A DNA stretch of 64,000 nt, taken from Daedaleopsis sinensis. Lineage: Eukaryota; Basidiomycota; Agaricomycetes; Polyporales; Polyporaceae. Below, in pieces: positions 23,688 through 35,438 of this stretch. Position 1 is the stretch's first letter, and the number at the start of each line of letters is the position of its first letter. Below the pieces are notes generated by a model. The model had not been told where the DNA came from and did not search any database. It saw only the letters and a list, made by a program, of their open reading frames with translations. The stretch covers positions 4,030,001-4,094,000 of the forward strand of contig CM066307.1 of the NCBI GenBank assembly GCA_033807695.1, read 5' to 3'. Position numbers and translations under genes: made by a program.

Positions 23688-24420
23688 CACAGCGTGCATG
23701 CCGGATTTTCGGGACCCCTGACATCGCTGTGAAATGCGCAAGCAACCTTACCGGGTCCCGGTCATATCTCGCCAATATCCCAGCGACCGATATGTAAACA
23801 ATCCCTTTAATTTCCTATGCATGCCAACGGCATGGACATCTTTGAGCATCCTCGGGCAGGATAAGTTCGTGAATTGTTAACAGTCGCGTGGAGTGATATA
23901 CAAAGGATATGTTTGAACCGTGTCAAGTATCCGGGTCGATTTTATTCAATGGACAGGCTTCATTTCACGTCAATGGAAGTCATAAGTATCCTGCTAAGAG
24001 ATCATGAGACGACATAGAGCGTTTCTAATTAATATCGTATGCAATGAAATGTTAACCCATATCTCAGGCCAGGACATGAACGGTATAGCCGCCGTATCAC
24101 GGCGCAGGACATGGACGAGATATCTTTGAAAATAACACGCCGTCGGATATCCGAGATACAGCAAACATATCACAATAACATCCCCGGTACTGATATCTTT
24201 CAAGCGATACTTGCATGATATCTTCGGGAAATGTTTCATGTCTCGCGCCAAGACATGAAACATATCTCTCCCTGGTGCGCGCACTCGCGCACCCTCGCGC
24301 ACCCTCGCGCACAAGTTCACGCACTCGCGCACCCTCGCGCACAGGTTCAGGCACTCGCGCACAAGTTCACGCATCCGTGCGCAGTGTAGCGCAAGTAAGA
24401 CGTCATGAGCACGGTCGTAC
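23688..24420. mobile_element. Element E, copy 2: AT-rich head
   Basis: Begins CCACAGCGTGCATGCCGGAT, matching copy 1 at 21885. Shares GGGACCCCTGACATC, the CACGGCGCAGGACATG block (24098-24113; 22291-22309 in copy 1) and CAAACATATCACA. Contains GACATGAACGGTATAG, GACATGGACGAGATATC and GACATGAAACATATC. Ends in an 11-bp CTCGCGCACCC-type tandem stretch at about 24280-24380. Non-coding. Confidence 0.45.
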
Positions 24421-25990
24421 ACTTGCGGGCTCAGGTATACACGGAGAGCACATGACGCATACGCTGCACCCTGACAGTGCGGTTTGTCGGCGATGTGGGC
24501 ATTGCGGATGTGGGCATTGCGGACCCACAGACCCACAGTCGACAGTCTCGCAGCGAGTGCGCCAAGGCCTAGCCTCGCAAAGCATACGCGCAACCCCGGA
24601 CGTGTATCAAGCACGCAAAGCCGACAGCGCATACACACGCAATGGACGAGCTAGAAGGACGGGCCTCGGAAAGTCACCCCACGCATTTACAGGAGCGCAA
24701 TCTGGCGCAACGAGCGGGCAGTCAACGCACTGTACGCGCGTCAGCGACGCATGCGTGTACAAATGGCGCGCTTTTGAAAGTACGCGCGCGACTCCGGGCT
24801 CGTATGAGACTCCACCGAGAGACTGTACGCACGCCGAGGGCGCGAGTGCGTACAAAGGGCCGGCTTCAGAGGGCGCGCATGCGCCCTCCGGGGCGGATAC
24901 GCGCTCGGCGGGCGAGCGGCTGAGGGCGCGTACTTGGGCCTCGGGGAGCGCACATACACCCCCGGACGCGCAGCCGCACTCGGCGGGGGGAGAGACCGAA
25001 GGCGCGCATGCGCCCCCGGGCACGACCGGGCGCGCGTATACAAACAAAGGACATGGCGTCGGGGAGCGCACATGCACCCCCGGGCGCGCACATGCACCCC
25101 CGGGCGCGCAACTGCACTCGGCGGGGGAGAGACCGAAGGCGCGCATGCGCCCCCGGGCACGACCGGGCGCGCGTACACGAACAAAGGACAGGCGTCGGGG
25201 AGCGCACATGCACCCCCGGGCGCGCACATGCACCCCCGGGCGCGCAACTGCACTCGGCGGGCGACCGACCGAAGGCGCGCATGCGCCCCCGGGCACTCAT
25301 ACGCACTCGGCGGGCGAGTGTCCGAGCGACCGGCCGGGGGCGCGTATGAGAACACAGGGCGGGCTCCGCAGAGAGCACATGCACCCCGGGCGCGCAACCG
25401 CACTCGGCGGGCGAGTGCCCGAAGGCTCGCATGCGCCCCCGGGCACTCATACACACTTGGCGGGTGAGCGACCGACGGCGCGCATGAGAACACAGTGCGG
25501 GCCTCGCAGAGCGCGCATGCGCTCTCGGGCACGCATACGCACTCAGCGGGCGAGTGCCCGAGCGACCGAGGGCGCGCGTATGAGAACACAGGGCGGGCTT
25601 CGCAGAGCGCACATGCACCCCGGGCGCGCAACCGCACTCGGCGGGCGAGTGCCCGAAGGCTCGCATGCGCCCCCGGGCACTACGAGTGCCCGACGCCGCG
25701 CATGAGAACACAGTGCGCGGCGCGCATGAGAACACATGGGGGACTACCCTCGAGCGTGCGCCCGCACTGGGTGCGCCCCGGAGAGCCCGGGACACATGTA
25801 GAGGAGAGGTGCGCCGACCCGATGCGCGCCGAGGGCACGTTTGCGTACGGAGAGTGTGTCTTGGTGAGCACGAGCGCGACTCTAGGTATTGCAGGCGTTC
25901 GGGTCCGCGCCCGCCACCGCGGGTCGGCGAAAGTGCAACGAGCGGGCGTCGGGCACACTCTACACGGACGGTTTCATTGCTCCTGAAGGG
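24420..25990. repeat. GC-rich tandem array of element E copy 2 (about 137-bp and 100-bp units)
   Basis: GGCGCGCATG recurs at 25001, 25139 and 25274, giving units of about 137 bp. A second unit of about 100 bp at 25349-25450 is nearly repeated at 25583-25682. All are rich in GCGCGC, CCCCGGGCGCGC and CACTCGGCGGGCG. A 496-codon plus-strand frame and long minus-strand frames coexist here; they are compositional artefacts of the repeat. Confidence 0.75.
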
Positions 25991-26215
25991 CGCAAGCGAG
26001 ACCTGGATCGGTCCGGGGAAGGTCACCGCATTTGTGACGACGTCGTACAGATGTTTATAAGTTCACCTAGAGGATAGACAGCAAGTTGTAGATATGTGAG
26101 CGAACGTGGATGGGTGGCAAACGTAGGTCTCGGATACTATACCGGGGGTGGAAGGCAGGGGGAGGGGGAGCTCGATCAAGGGACAGCGAGAGGAGCATGG
26201 GCGCAGTGAAAGGAG

Positions 26216-26960
26216 TCACATCAAAACGAAAGTAGGAGGGGGGTTGGCCATCAAGTTCGTCCTCTCCCACTCTCCCATGGGCTTCGACCAGTGACTGACC
26301 ACGCCTCGGCTGACGTGCAAACCACACTCCATAGCGCGATACCAGACGGTGACCTCAGTAAGCATGGGGTGCGGATAGCCGTCGCCTTCGACGCCGGTGT
26401 ATGAACCGCGGACCCAGCACATGATAGTGCGACGTTCATCGTCCACGTCGGCAATGGGAAAGGCGAAGGTCGAGGCAGTGCGTATTTTGAGCTTCTCCAA
26501 GAGAGGAAGGCGGTGGAGCCCCTTCGCCCACTTTAGAAGATTAGTCCATGGGCGACGACCTGTGCCGCGATCATTCTGATCGAAGCAAGTGAGCATGTGT
26601 GCGATACGCGCAGGTAGTAGACGAGGTACGTACAGGGTTGTAACGCTCCTGGATCTTCAGCGACTGGACACGGGGGGCCACTGCGACAATGTGATCGAGT
26701 AAGTCGTACTCGTTGGCGTGGAAGTCCAGTACGAGCTCTTCAAGGTGCTGGAGGGGTGAAGGGATGGCAGAGAGAAGCATGGAAGGTGGCATGCACCTGT
26801 CCGTGTTGAGCGCCAACTCCAGCCGGGTGCAACCACCGTGAATGTGCGGCGCGATACAGTCGGACGGGCCCGCAAACGACGTGATGCGAGAAAGATCGAG
26901 GTCACGGAGGGGGCAAGCGCCGCGAGCAGCACACGCGAAGAAACCATCGGACCCCCTATG
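26216..26960 (-). pseudogene. F-box/LRR-like gene, 5' end missing or unresolved
   Basis: Two exons join in frame across a 58-bp intron: an upstream exon ending at 26634 and a last exon at 26216-26575. The protein reads GFFACAARGACPLRDLDLSR near its start, then an LRR-like HLEELVLDFHANEYDLLDHI, and ends ANPPPTFVLM. This resembles the C-terminal half of basidiomycete F-box proteins, in a family different from the pair at 5.4 and 17.6 kb. No F-box or convincing start is found upstream of about 26960, where the sequence turns into unrelated GC-rich DNA. Either the 5' exons are lost or an upstream exon was not recognised. Confidence 0.5.
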
Positions 26961-27072
26961 GGACTTGTATAAGGTGGTAAACGGTAGTGTTTGCCACGGG
27001 CACGCACATACGTGGTATAGTATATATCATAATGACATGCGAGTATCTAATGTCGTATAACCCTCGCTAGGC

Positions 27073-27804
27073 ATGAGCGTGCAGGGAGAAGGGGCGGGGT
27101 TGAGCGAGCGGCGCGAAGGGGTACGCGAGAGCACGGGCCGCGCACGAGGAGGGTTGGGCATCGGGGAAGTTACGGTATCTCCGACGCTGGCGAGGCGATC
27201 TGCCTCAGACCGAAACGTTCGCGCGGGGGAGAAGGTACGGGCGACTAGTTCGTATTCGCCAGCGCGCGGACAAACGGGCATGGACTGGCGCGTGGGCAGG
27301 CGTGGTGGGGACATGTCCGTGACGCCGTCGCGAGCTCGCTTGCCAGCGCGCACCCTTCCGACGTCGGCGGGCAATGTACATCCCACTGGGAGCGATGCCC
27401 AGAGGAGCAGCGCCGCTCGGCCTGTGCGGGGCCCCCATCACGTCGTGTTCGGGGCAGAAACGTCATCGGGATCGCGCACGACAGCGCCCGCGATCCCGAC
27501 GATGCCTCGCATGCTCCTCCCCCTTCCAGTAATGCCGAGGGGAGCCGCCGCGCGCGACCTGTCCGTGGCCCCAATACTGTCAGTGGAGGGGAGGGGACGT
27601 TGTCCCGCTCCGCCTTGTCTGCGCGCCCCGTTACTCCTCCCATGCGCCTCCACTCCTGACATCGACCGCCTCCACTCTCCATCGGCGCGCCACCATGCTG
27701 TCATTGCCTGTCGGGATGTCTACCCCGACTGTCCTTCACGCCGCGCCGCCGCCGCCCCAGACGCACCGCGACGGCTCCGAAGAGCACCGATGCCGACTCG
27801 TTGA
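27073..27804 (+). other. GC-rich open frame of doubtful coding value
   Basis: A 243-codon plus-strand frame, rich in Arg, Ala, Pro and Ser, overlaps an equally open minus-strand frame of 145 codons. No domain, paralogue or splice pattern supports either. Most likely a consequence of base composition. Confidence 0.2.
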
Positions 27805-27809
27805 TACGC

Positions 27810-29110
27810 TACGCTACCTCACACAGCGACGGGCATGGTCATGTACCGATATTTTGGTTTGTCGAGCGCAAGATGCGTTCTGAGGAGTCACCTCTTCGAT
27901 TGATTTGCGCTGCTTGACCTCTGGGACAACAGTCTGCTGTCCTCCAGAACATGTGGAGGAGCACTAGTACGGTTCAAATGAATCAGGTTTCACCCCCTTT
28001 CCATCATGCTAATAATGAGGAAGGCGTCACAAGCATCTTTTGTAATCCATCCCGATTATAGGTCCAAAGCCACACCGTGTGCTCCAATCGGCCGGACGTG
28101 CCGAATGGAATGAATACATCACGGCTTGCCGGCCGTGGCGTTATACAACTCGTGTCCCGCGGCTTCAATTGGACTTTGGAAGCGCCAGAGCGCGCATGAC
28201 AAAAGTCAGCATTCTGATACCCTTGGTGAGGTGGAGCGAAACACTGCCTGCTCAAATGTATGCCTGCACGGATTGCTCGATTATAATAATCGCATGGGGT
28301 CATGTGATCGTGCTATCCAGAGTTGATCCCTGCGCACTTTGAGACATTGTGTGAGTGGTTGCCTGTCAAGGAAAGTCGAGCTTTATAACATTGGTTAAAC
28401 AGACGACATACTTGCTTTGTGTACGCCACGAATGATGTTATGGCCTTCATGTAGTTGCACGCCACTAGTGGGAAATATGAACGGAGGGATCGGAGCTATA
28501 TCAAGACACGCCATGTGTCCTTTCGCCCAACCGAGTCTTACTTGACATTTGCTGCTGGCTCGCCGACCCAATCAGATATCTTCGAGGGGATCTGAAGGAC
28601 TTATCGGGTAGAGTAAGCCGCTTTGGCAAAATAGTCGACGCACAGCGTCGTTCAACGGGCTCCAAGATGTTGCTGTTCGAGTAGTAGTTGCATTGATGTA
28701 TGATCGCAAATGTAGGCAATTGCTCGCACATCTGAACACCTGGAAATATAGATCAACTTTAGGGAAGCGATCCTATGCAGCTAGTCGTCGGTTGTTACTA
28801 TCGTAGGGGCAGGGTGGTCCATGGTCTTGCAATGAGGACGAGGGGACGTAGCGATGTCGCCCGGAGTGCGTAAGGAAACCTTTTACGCTATGCTGCTTTC
28901 CTGGACATTGAGCATATTTCCTCCGTGCCTTGCATGATGAGTAGGGCGGACTAACATTATCATTAGCTTCGGGTAGCGACGGTGCATCGAGAGGGTATAC
29001 TGAGCAATCCAATCAAATTATTCACCATACCGGGCTACAAACAGAGCAGTGGTCTCCGGGGAACAGTGACTACACTATAGAACGAGCGTGTCTACATTTA
29101 GTGCGACGGG
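27810..29110. other. Intergenic stretch
   Basis: Normal base composition and short frames only. No gene or repeat recognised. The right end is the 3' flank of the DUF6698-like gene. Confidence 0.35.
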
Positions 29111-29113
29111 TTC

Positions 29114-30600
29114 CTACGCATTCTCTTCCGATTGAAGGCGCGATGCACGGGCTTCAAGGAGCTTGGCCAACGCGCTGTTCTGCATCGGCGCACGCATACT
29201 TGTCACAGCGTGTGGGAACAACACCCTACGAGAGAGCGATAATTAATGACAGACCTGAGACCGTGTACTTGAAGAGATAGTAGACTCACCGGTTCCACCA
29301 CCCAAGAAGCCGATTAAGGTTCTCGCGCTCAGCAGGATCTACCAAAAAATTGTAAAGACTGTTGTAGAACATCTCGGAATCAGTCTGTACATCCGCGCGG
29401 TTGAAGCTTGTTGCGGAGCTGAGGACGAAGCGGACCTGACAAAATTCGAGTATGACCGTATTGTTACAACCTGGGCACTTACCAACATTGCAACGTAGCA
29501 CAACGAAGCAGCAGTGACCGAGGTCATGCCATGGAGTTGTGCGTTGCCAGCCTTCGTAGCTTTGTTCTCTTGCGTGACCGAGCTAGGAGAACAAAACACA
29601 TGTCGCATCCCCTGCGCTCTCATCAGATCATCAGATCCAGTAGTGGCCAGAGCACGGTGAACGCACATTCACCAGGAGCTGTCCCTTCAGAAGACCATCC
29701 CAGGGATCGTTCGGGTTGTAGTTGTAGCTCCGATAGATGAAAATGGGCCATTGGTCGCCTGTCACAACCATTGTATTATTGCGCAAATCGTCTTTGACCC
29801 TAAGAGGGGGAAAGGGGGAATGTTTAGCCTCTTCAAAAAGGAAGAGCATGATACAGTCGTACGTTTGGTAATCCAGTCCGGCTGGACACAACGGTTTCCC
29901 GGTGGCCTCATGGTTGAAACCGCGGCATGTCATTTGGGTCCTCGGGATATGAGGAACTAGACCTTTAGATCGATCGGGAGTGAGCCAGTCGAGGACTGCG
30001 ACCTTGAGCGTCTTGACATCGTCACCACGAGCGTTAGACGCGCCGGTTTGGACCTGTGTTTGAGGATTGGCTCAGCATCATTTACTCCGTGCACACCAGA
30101 TGGGGCCTACACTATTGCCGATCTGGAGAATACGTTGGCTGTCAAGCGTGCCTTGCTCGAGTGCCATCTTGATGTCGGGCAAGAGTATAAGTAGTTGCTC
30201 GAATAGTTGTAACTCGAGACGGTCCCTGGATGTGATCGTTATGATCAACAGTGGTCATGGCATCGAGGACGGTATCACTCACTGCTGAGACCTGTCTTCA
30301 ATACGATCGCCGTTGGCTATGTCGGTTAGCATGACGACGCCGTTGGTGATCAAGGTGTTGACATTCGTGAAAGCGTGGATGGTTCGGCCGAAGTGACGAC
30401 CGCGCCAGTTGAACACGTCGGCTGCGGCTTTCCTTGAGAAACCATCATTTGCGCTGCAGCAACGTGGAGAATTTGTCGAAGTTTACTCACTGCGGTCGCT
30501 TGCGGGGTGGAAGACCAATAGCCGGGGCGGCTTTGCGTTTCTGGAGGGTGGAGGACGAATTTTGGCTCTCGTTGAGAGGGTTGTTCTCGTTGTGGGGCAT
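29114..30600 (-). CDS. DUF6698-like protein (basidiomycete-specific family)
   Basis: Eight exons: 30491-30600, 30283-30432, 30111-30225, 29863-30053, 29667-29799, 29483-29611, 29290-29435 and 29114-29225. Every intron is GT-AG, about 45-72 bp, and all phases agree, giving 361 residues. It starts MPHNENNPLN with a basic stretch (KRKAAPAIGLPPRKRP). The conserved core reads CRGFNHEATGKPLCPAGLDY, GDQWPIFIYRSYNYNPNDPW, FCSPSSV, GNAQLHGMTSVTAASLCYVA, DSEMFYNSLYNFLVDPAER and LLGWWNR. That order (GDQWP...DPWDGLL, then SPSSV, then WWN(R/K)) is what I recall for the family annotated DUF6698, abundant in Agaricomycetes and often near repeats. The function is unknown. All conserved blocks are present and unbroken, so the gene is probably intact. 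Confidence 0.8.
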
Positions 30601-31267
30601 AATGAGAGAAGAGTGAGTGGTAGACGAGGGCGGCGAGTCAACCCCTCGTTTATATGGGAGCACGGAGGCGGAGGCCCGACAGGATGGCTTGGTCATACAT
30701 TTACTGCAAATTATTCATTCGCCAGGGTGATTGCGTTACAGGAAGGATGCATCCCTTTCTTGTCGAGAGCATCAGGCATGTAGCATGCAGCTACCGAGAG
30801 CAGTATTCGCTTGAAGTACTGACCCTCTCCCTGGCGGCGCCACACAACGCGGAGCGCTGCTGTAGGTTGATGAGATTTAGGTAAGAGCGCAGAGTCTGCG
30901 CCACGTAATATTTCGACTGGTTTTTTAGCGGTTATGGTTATGATGTAGACGCCGCGCTATCACGACCGGGTGATGAAGTAGACGCTTGGAACGTCAAACA
31001 ACCCTGGAGGGCCGGGGTTGCCACATGTCTGTGGAGACGACATGCGTGTGGAGGATGGAGGGTACCTCCATTTATAACACGAAATTTTCTTGTCCTCACC
31101 CGAAAAAACTAGCGGCAGCTCCAGAGTTCAGTCAATGCAACCAATAAATATTTTCCGACATTGCCCGGGTCTGTTCGGGAAACGATCGGACCCACTACAT
31201 CAATTCCCAGCGACAGCTGCAAGCTTGATCCTTAAGGAGCGATCTCGCCTCATTTGAGACCGTCTGG

Positions 31268-32236
31268 TAACCGGGACGCAGCACACGCTGGCATTGGAAC
31301 GTACGCCCTCGGTCTCATTCTCGACAGAAAGTATACTGGACAGCGTTTTGACGATCGTAGCAGGGTATGCACTCTCACCTTCTGTACAGCTATCACGAGC
31401 TTTCGATATATACCACGCCTCATTACGCCCTTGGACAGGATGGATATTTCTGGTTATCTGAGGATGGATTGACGCGGCGGGCTCTGCGGGGGGATGTGGA
31501 CGACTCACCAATCGTCGTCGTCTGCCTGAGAATGTAGCAGGATAGTTTCACCACGAACCTCAGGTTGACCAGCAATTTGAGCATCGGATGGTTGTAGCGG
31601 TAGGGATCTATGGAAGGAGTCGAGTAAGCAGTGTGCTAGCGATTGAGCACAGAGCTGATTCTGACCGTGCAGATAGGATCTAGTCTGAGGGGTGAACAGA
31701 CGTCGATTCAGAATTGCCCAGTGAGGATAGCTAGCATTGGAACTGTCGGCCGGTCGACCACGGTCTACACCGCTGTCGACGTGAACGGGGCCTGGTGCAG
31801 ATCGTGGAAAAACTGAGGAAGCGAGGACGTATGTGCGTTGAGCACAGAGAGCTTTGCATGCGTCCATTCGGGGGTGAGTCCGAATCTCTGCACGCCGGGC
31901 TAACCTCTGTGCAATGGGTGGAGGGAGGAGGGTGACCGTTGTTCGGCTTGTTACTAGCTGGCACGGGCCTGACAATAGTCGGAATCGGATTGTTACCGCT
32001 ATCGACGTGGATGCAGGTGGTGAAAAGCTGAGGAAACCAGGACGTATATGTGTTGAGCACAGAGAGCTTTGCATGCGTCCATTCGGGGGTGAGTCCGAAT
32101 CTCTGCACGCCGGGCTAACCTCTGTGCCAATGGGTGGAGGAGGAGGGGGAGTGATCGTGGCCGAAGTTCAACCAGGTTCAACCTGAGTCAGCTGGCGTGG
32201 CGTCTATCTACTCTGATTGTGTACAATCTTATCAGT
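31268..32236. repeat. R3 duplicated segment, copy 1 (with internal tandem duplication)
   Basis: From ACCGGGACGCAGCACACGCT (31270) to GTACAATCTTATCA it is nearly identical to 49421-50157. The difference is that a unit of about 215 bp, landmark GAGCACAGAGAGCTTTGCAT at 31836 and 32056, is duplicated here but single in copy 2. On the minus strand both copies keep a shared frame (for example SYLHGQNQLCAQSLAHCLLD) that ends at a GTGAGT donor. It may thus carry exons of an unrecognised gene. No terminal repeats were identified. Confidence 0.7.
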
Positions 32237-32239
32237 CAT

Positions 32240-35080
32240 TTGTCCCGGGCCGGTGACTTCGAGTGCGTTCAACATGATGATGAACTTGAAGTTGCATGCA
32301 TCCCCTGAACAGCCTTAAGTACTGCCAATTACAAGCTCTATAGGTTCCATGCATCGCACCACGGCGCGTGCAGATAAGGGGGAGTGGTTGACCTAGCGCC
32401 GCGCGCCGCGCCTCTTCAGTGATATACCGTGACTATCCTCGTCCAAAGATCATGTTATGCCAGTACTTACATATTCTGCGAGAGTATAGAATGACGCGTT
32501 GCAAAATCCGCCTCCTTTCGCAAGACGATCCTCCTTGTCCGCCAAATCACTGTTTCTTTCTCGTTGGCGGAGCAACACCTATCGCTATCATGGTGGCTGC
32601 CCGACGAGTCTGGGATCACCGATAGGCTCGACGACGATTTCGCGGCCTCGCCCGGGCCATTGGCCTCGTATTCCTAGGTCGCTGTTAGTCTCCGTAGCCG
32701 ACTATGCTGAAAAGATGACAGTCGATCTTTTCTTATCATAGGTCGCTGTCACGCGCCATTCAGGTTCCCGTCGACTCTCGGCTCTATTTGATGGGGGAGA
32801 AAGATACGGTCAGGGTCCAAGGAGGCTCCTCCTCGTCCTCGCATTCTGGGTGTGCTGTTACGAGCGGGAGAGCCGGTCGAGGTGCTGTCGTGCGTGCTCT
32901 CTGGTTCCATGTCGGCTACGTTCCCGTGGAGGAGCAGGACGAGACTCACTGACCATTTAGTACCGCCTTCATGTCATTTAAGCGGTGTGTATTTGTATCG
33001 CTCCGCAGCCTCCAGCGACAATCGACAGCTAAGGATGAGCCTGAAAGCATCCATGATCGATATGTAGTCTGCCCGGCGTCGCGAGACGATGTCTTTTCCT
33101 AGTCGAGTGTCAGTGAGCTCAGAAGTAAGGTGAGTTGGCCTGGGGTTACGTACGATCAGTCCCCTCGTTTGTAGTTGCTGTAGATCCACTGAGCAGTTGC
33201 GGAGTCCGAGTCCGGCGTGATGTCCTGAGGCCCATGTCGTCAGAAACAGCTCGGGCAGTCGAGAGGGGGCGAGCAAAAGGAAATTGATACCGTAGCAACG
33301 CGCAGCACGAGCGACAGAGCTTGTGGTCGGGTTTGAGGAGAAATTGGGCCTGACACGCGGCTTGGCCTCGATTTGGCGTCTCATATCCAACGTCACAGGT
33401 GGTAGGTTGGGGCGAAGTGGTCGGGTACGCCGTGGATGCTAGAGGATGATGCCGGACTCTCATGCCTAGAGAGCCGCCATGGGAGTTCTGCTCGGGCTCC
33501 TAGCTGATGTCGATGGAAGACGGTGCGAATATTCGCGGCGTGTGCGCTGAAACCGTCAACTGACGCGGTCTTCACGCTCCCGACTAGGTTCTTCGTATCC
33601 ATGTTGCACTGGCACGCTCATCACAACGAAGGCCGGGGATGACTCGGCTCCGATGCTCTTCCCGGTTAATCGCTACCGGCTTCTTGTTGGTAGTCACGGT
33701 TGCCCTAGAGCACGAGCACGATCATCTCCGGGAACTCGTCACGACTCGTATGCCCGAGCCCTTCGAGCGCCTTCCTGGTCACCTCGAGATTCTGTGTATG
33801 TGCATCGCGTCGCGACCTATAAAAACACCGTTACCCGGGATAGCGTGCACTTGATGTCTTGCAGCCGCACAGTGAGCGAGGTCAACTCAAACGCCTCATT
33901 GATGTTCTGGTAGCCTTCCACGGACTCACTCGTGAAGCAGGCCATGATCGCTTCCGGGAAGTCACTGGTCAATCGCGGGACCACGCTATGCCACAGTGGC
34001 ATTGGGAAGCCTTGCATCCGCGACAGGATTCGTTCTTGAGGGGGTCTGCAGCACTGACAGGGAGGCGCGTGTAGCTGACGACGTTCTCGCAGCAGCGACA
34101 TATCACTAGAGTACGAAGTCAGCGTCATAAACCCAATGCAGCGAGAACGCACGAGTGTGTGAAAGATCGGAGCACGAGGATAGGGACAGCAGGGTCAATG
34201 TCGAGTATCTTCTCCCAGCACACGGTAGGGAACCATCTCCAGGTCGCTGGTTTGCGAAAGTAGGGTGACGGGTCTGACGGCTTTGTCGTCGTCGATCGAC
34301 TTGAGGTAATTAGTGCAGTGCGGCGACAGATCTCAAATATGTGCCATGCGCTCCTCTAGTGAGCGGATGACAAGGGTGGGCTCAAACGTCGGGCATCCCA
34401 GGCGTACCGGAGCGGGGACGTATTTGGCCACGCTCCGCGTGACGGTGCCTTTGTTGACAAACGTTGGCGTATCGAGGGGTCACGGTAGTGGTGGCGTTGA
34501 GGATATACAGGGTGATGCATGAAAACTTGTGAAGGCCGCAAGCTACCTCGCGTAGATCAAGGACCTCCAATTTCAATCTGCTAACTTGCTACTAGCACGG
34601 TTTCTGTAGGGATTGAGTGTACGCAGATAGGCCATGACCATACGCACGAGACGGAAGGGCTGTCGGGGAAGCATCTCGGTGTGAGCAATGGATCTAGGGG
34701 ATGTCGAAAGATTAACAGAGAGGAAACGTGAACTTGAAGGGGGCTGATATAAGACGGGAAGATCCCAGTAGAGAGTGAAAGTCAGAGCCACCAAGGGTGC
34801 CGAGGGGCGGAGATGATTGAGTCTTGCTAGAAGGAGTAAAGGGAGGACTCGGAGCTCGCGCGCGGTAAACATTAGTCGAATAAAGGCTGTCGCTGCATCA
34901 CCCAGCCCTCCCCTACGTCGGCTGCTGACGCACTGCTCGTATTTTGCAAAGCCTCTGTTTCGATTGCACGGAACGCGAGTAACCCGTAAGCAACGTTATA
35001 GGAGAAAACATCAACCTCACGCACTGTCTATGGACGAAATTCGATGGTAAGCAAAGCGTATTCGCCAAACGCAAGGAATG
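32240..35080. other. Mostly unassigned; possible decayed minus-strand exons
   Basis: Several minus-strand peptides look somewhat protein-like, for example one near 34500-34576 reading LEVLDLREVACGLH. I could not join any of them into a gene with consistent splice sites. A tandem duplication lies just to the right. No confident gene is called in this stretch. Confidence 0.3.
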
Positions 35081-35286
35081 ATGTATGTACTGTAGTGTCA
35101 TCGGCCAAAGTATTGCCCACCGCGCGCAATCAGGATACCAGCCTAGCAGCTTGCATAGCACACCGCAACCTCTCCTAGCTCCTGTTGTTGTAGCAGCCGA
35201 CCTTCTTCAGCACTTGGCGCGGCTGTCGACCAAGACCGTGACTGCAGCGTCGGCCGACAGAATGGCATACACCGGGGCGTTAGCCC

Positions 35287-35364
35287 ACAGGCGAAGGCGT
35301 GCGCACAGTTCCGGAGGGACCGGCGACAGGCGAAGGCGTGTGCACAGCTCCGGAGGGACCGGCC
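35287..35364. repeat. 39-bp tandem duplication
   Basis: CAGGCGAAGGCGTG, then G/TCACAG(T/C)TCCGG, then AGGGACCGGC occurs twice in direct order, differing at a few bases. The unit is a whole number of codons in a short plus-strand frame, but no gene is recognised there. Confidence 0.7.
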
Positions 35365-35438
35365 ACCGGCTGATGCATTATCTTGCGTCGGATCCCTAAT
35401 GCTCTGTCGTTACGAATAGCATGTTAACGATTTTGGAG

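Noticed and set aside
22694..23797. Overlapping 150-224 codon frames on both strands
   Set aside because: They are produced by the 200-bp tandem repeat; open frames on both strands reflect composition, not genes.
23080..25700. Tandem repeats considered as a CRISPR array
   Set aside because: Units are 100-200 bp with no short repeat/unique spacer pattern, and the DNA is eukaryotic with spliceosomal introns.
24215..25705. 496-codon open frame on the plus strand
   Set aside because: It lies entirely in GC-rich tandem repeats where long minus-strand frames are open too. The protein is a low-complexity Ala/Arg/Pro/Gly repeat without domains.
27073..27804. 243-codon gene
   Set aside because: Open on both strands in GC-rich DNA, no motif or splice structure; listed only as a doubtful frame.
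31268..32236. R3 as a solo LTR
   Set aside because: I see no TG...CA ends or flanking target duplication, and the block keeps an exon-like frame with a splice donor.
32974..33396. Possible membrane or DUF-type gene on the minus strand
   Set aside because: Some peptides seemed protein-like, but no hydrophobic segments or consistent splice joins supported a family.
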